Source: an uncultured Campylobacterota bacterium
GTDB lineage: Bacteria; Campylobacterota; Campylobacteria; Campylobacterales; Arcobacteraceae
Assembly (NCBI GenBank): GCA_903821805.1
Contig: CAIJNA010000086.1
Coordinates: 1-6,072 of the forward strand
Direction of reading: 5' to 3'
Length of the DNA stretch: 6,072 nucleotides
Shown here one piece after another: positions 5,947-6,072 of the stretch (positions are counted from its first letter, which is position 1; every line of letters begins with the position of its first letter). The notes beneath the pieces are model-generated. The model did not search any database. It was not told where the DNA came from and saw only the letters and a list, made by a program, of their open reading frames with translations. Both the position numbers and the translations under genes were made by a program.

Positions 5947-6072
5947 TTATTTAACTTTTTCTAAATATTCGCCAGTTTTAGTGTCACATTTAATAATGTC
6001 ACCCTCAACAATATGGAAAGGAATTTGCACAACAGCACCGCTTTCTAAAGTTGCAGGTTTTTTACCACCTTG
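5947..6072 (-). CDS. efp: Elongation factor P, C-terminal 41 residues (cut by the window edge)
   Basis: EF-P binds the ribosome between the P and E sites and relieves stalling at consecutive prolines. Only the end of the gene is visible. The frame is open from the window edge to TAA at 5947-5949 and reads QGGKKPATLESGAVVQIP, then FHIVEGD, ending GEYLEKVK. This is the C-terminal OB-fold (domain III) of EF-P. The ATLxSGAVV-x-(V/I)-P segment and the final GEY-x-x-(R/K)VK match E. coli EF-P closely. The start, domains I and II and the modified lysine of domain I lie beyond position 6072, roughly 145 residues given the usual length near 187. It is on the same strand as groESL but separated by a gene-free 225 bases with its own groES promoter, so it is probably a separate unit. 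Confidence 0.93.
   Translation of the reverse strand, partial: QGGKKPATLESGAVVQIPFHIVEGDIIKCDTKTGEYLEKVK

Noticed and set aside
1..6072. Mobile elements, CRISPR arrays, tRNA or rRNA genes, riboswitches, defence systems
   Set aside because: No transposase, integrase, spaced repeat array or structured RNA was recognised; nearly all of the window is housekeeping or hydrogenase-maturation coding sequence.

Overview
The window is an AT-rich stretch of an ordinary bacterial chromosome with two convergent gene blocks. A [NiFe]-hydrogenase maturation operon lies on the plus strand, and the groES-groEL chaperonin operon lies on the minus strand. The 3' end of efp (elongation factor P) enters from the right edge, also on the minus strand. 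The low GC content, the gene order hypB-C-D-E-A, the HypB N-terminus MCKDCGCS, the GroEL and EF-P protein sequences, and a CIRCE-controlled groESL operon all suggest a Campylobacterota (epsilonproteobacterial) genome. It could be Arcobacter-, Sulfurimonas- or Campylobacter-like, and I cannot fix the genus by eye.

Layout. Bases 1-81 are a short leader with a plausible -10 box. hypB (82-852), hypC (853-1146), hypD (1150-2271), hypE (2268-3272) and hypA (3288-3629) form one tightly packed operon in which genes abut, overlap or sit 15 bases apart at most. Bases 3630-3761 are the convergent intergenic region, with one strong hairpin terminator. groEL (3762-5402) and groES (5452-5721) are read leftwards. 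They are preceded by a perfect CIRCE operator (5762-5788) and a textbook TTGACA-N17-TATAAT promoter (5790-5818). Bases 5819-5946 hold no gene, only two weak hairpins that may end efp. The last 41 codons of efp fill 5947-6072.

How the genes work together. HypC and HypD form the scaffold on which the Fe(CN)2CO unit is built, and HypE dehydrates the thiocarboxamide to the cyanide precursor. HypA and HypB then deliver nickel to the hydrogenase large subunit. HypF, which loads HypE, and the hydrogenase structural genes are not in the window. GroES and GroEL are the general ATP-driven folding chamber, apparently under HrcA repression.

I see no new biological system here. All genes are intact members of well-known families, apart from efp, which is cut by the window edge. 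The points worth a second look are small: the true HypB start, the architecture of the groESL control region, and a short direct repeat next to its -35 box.
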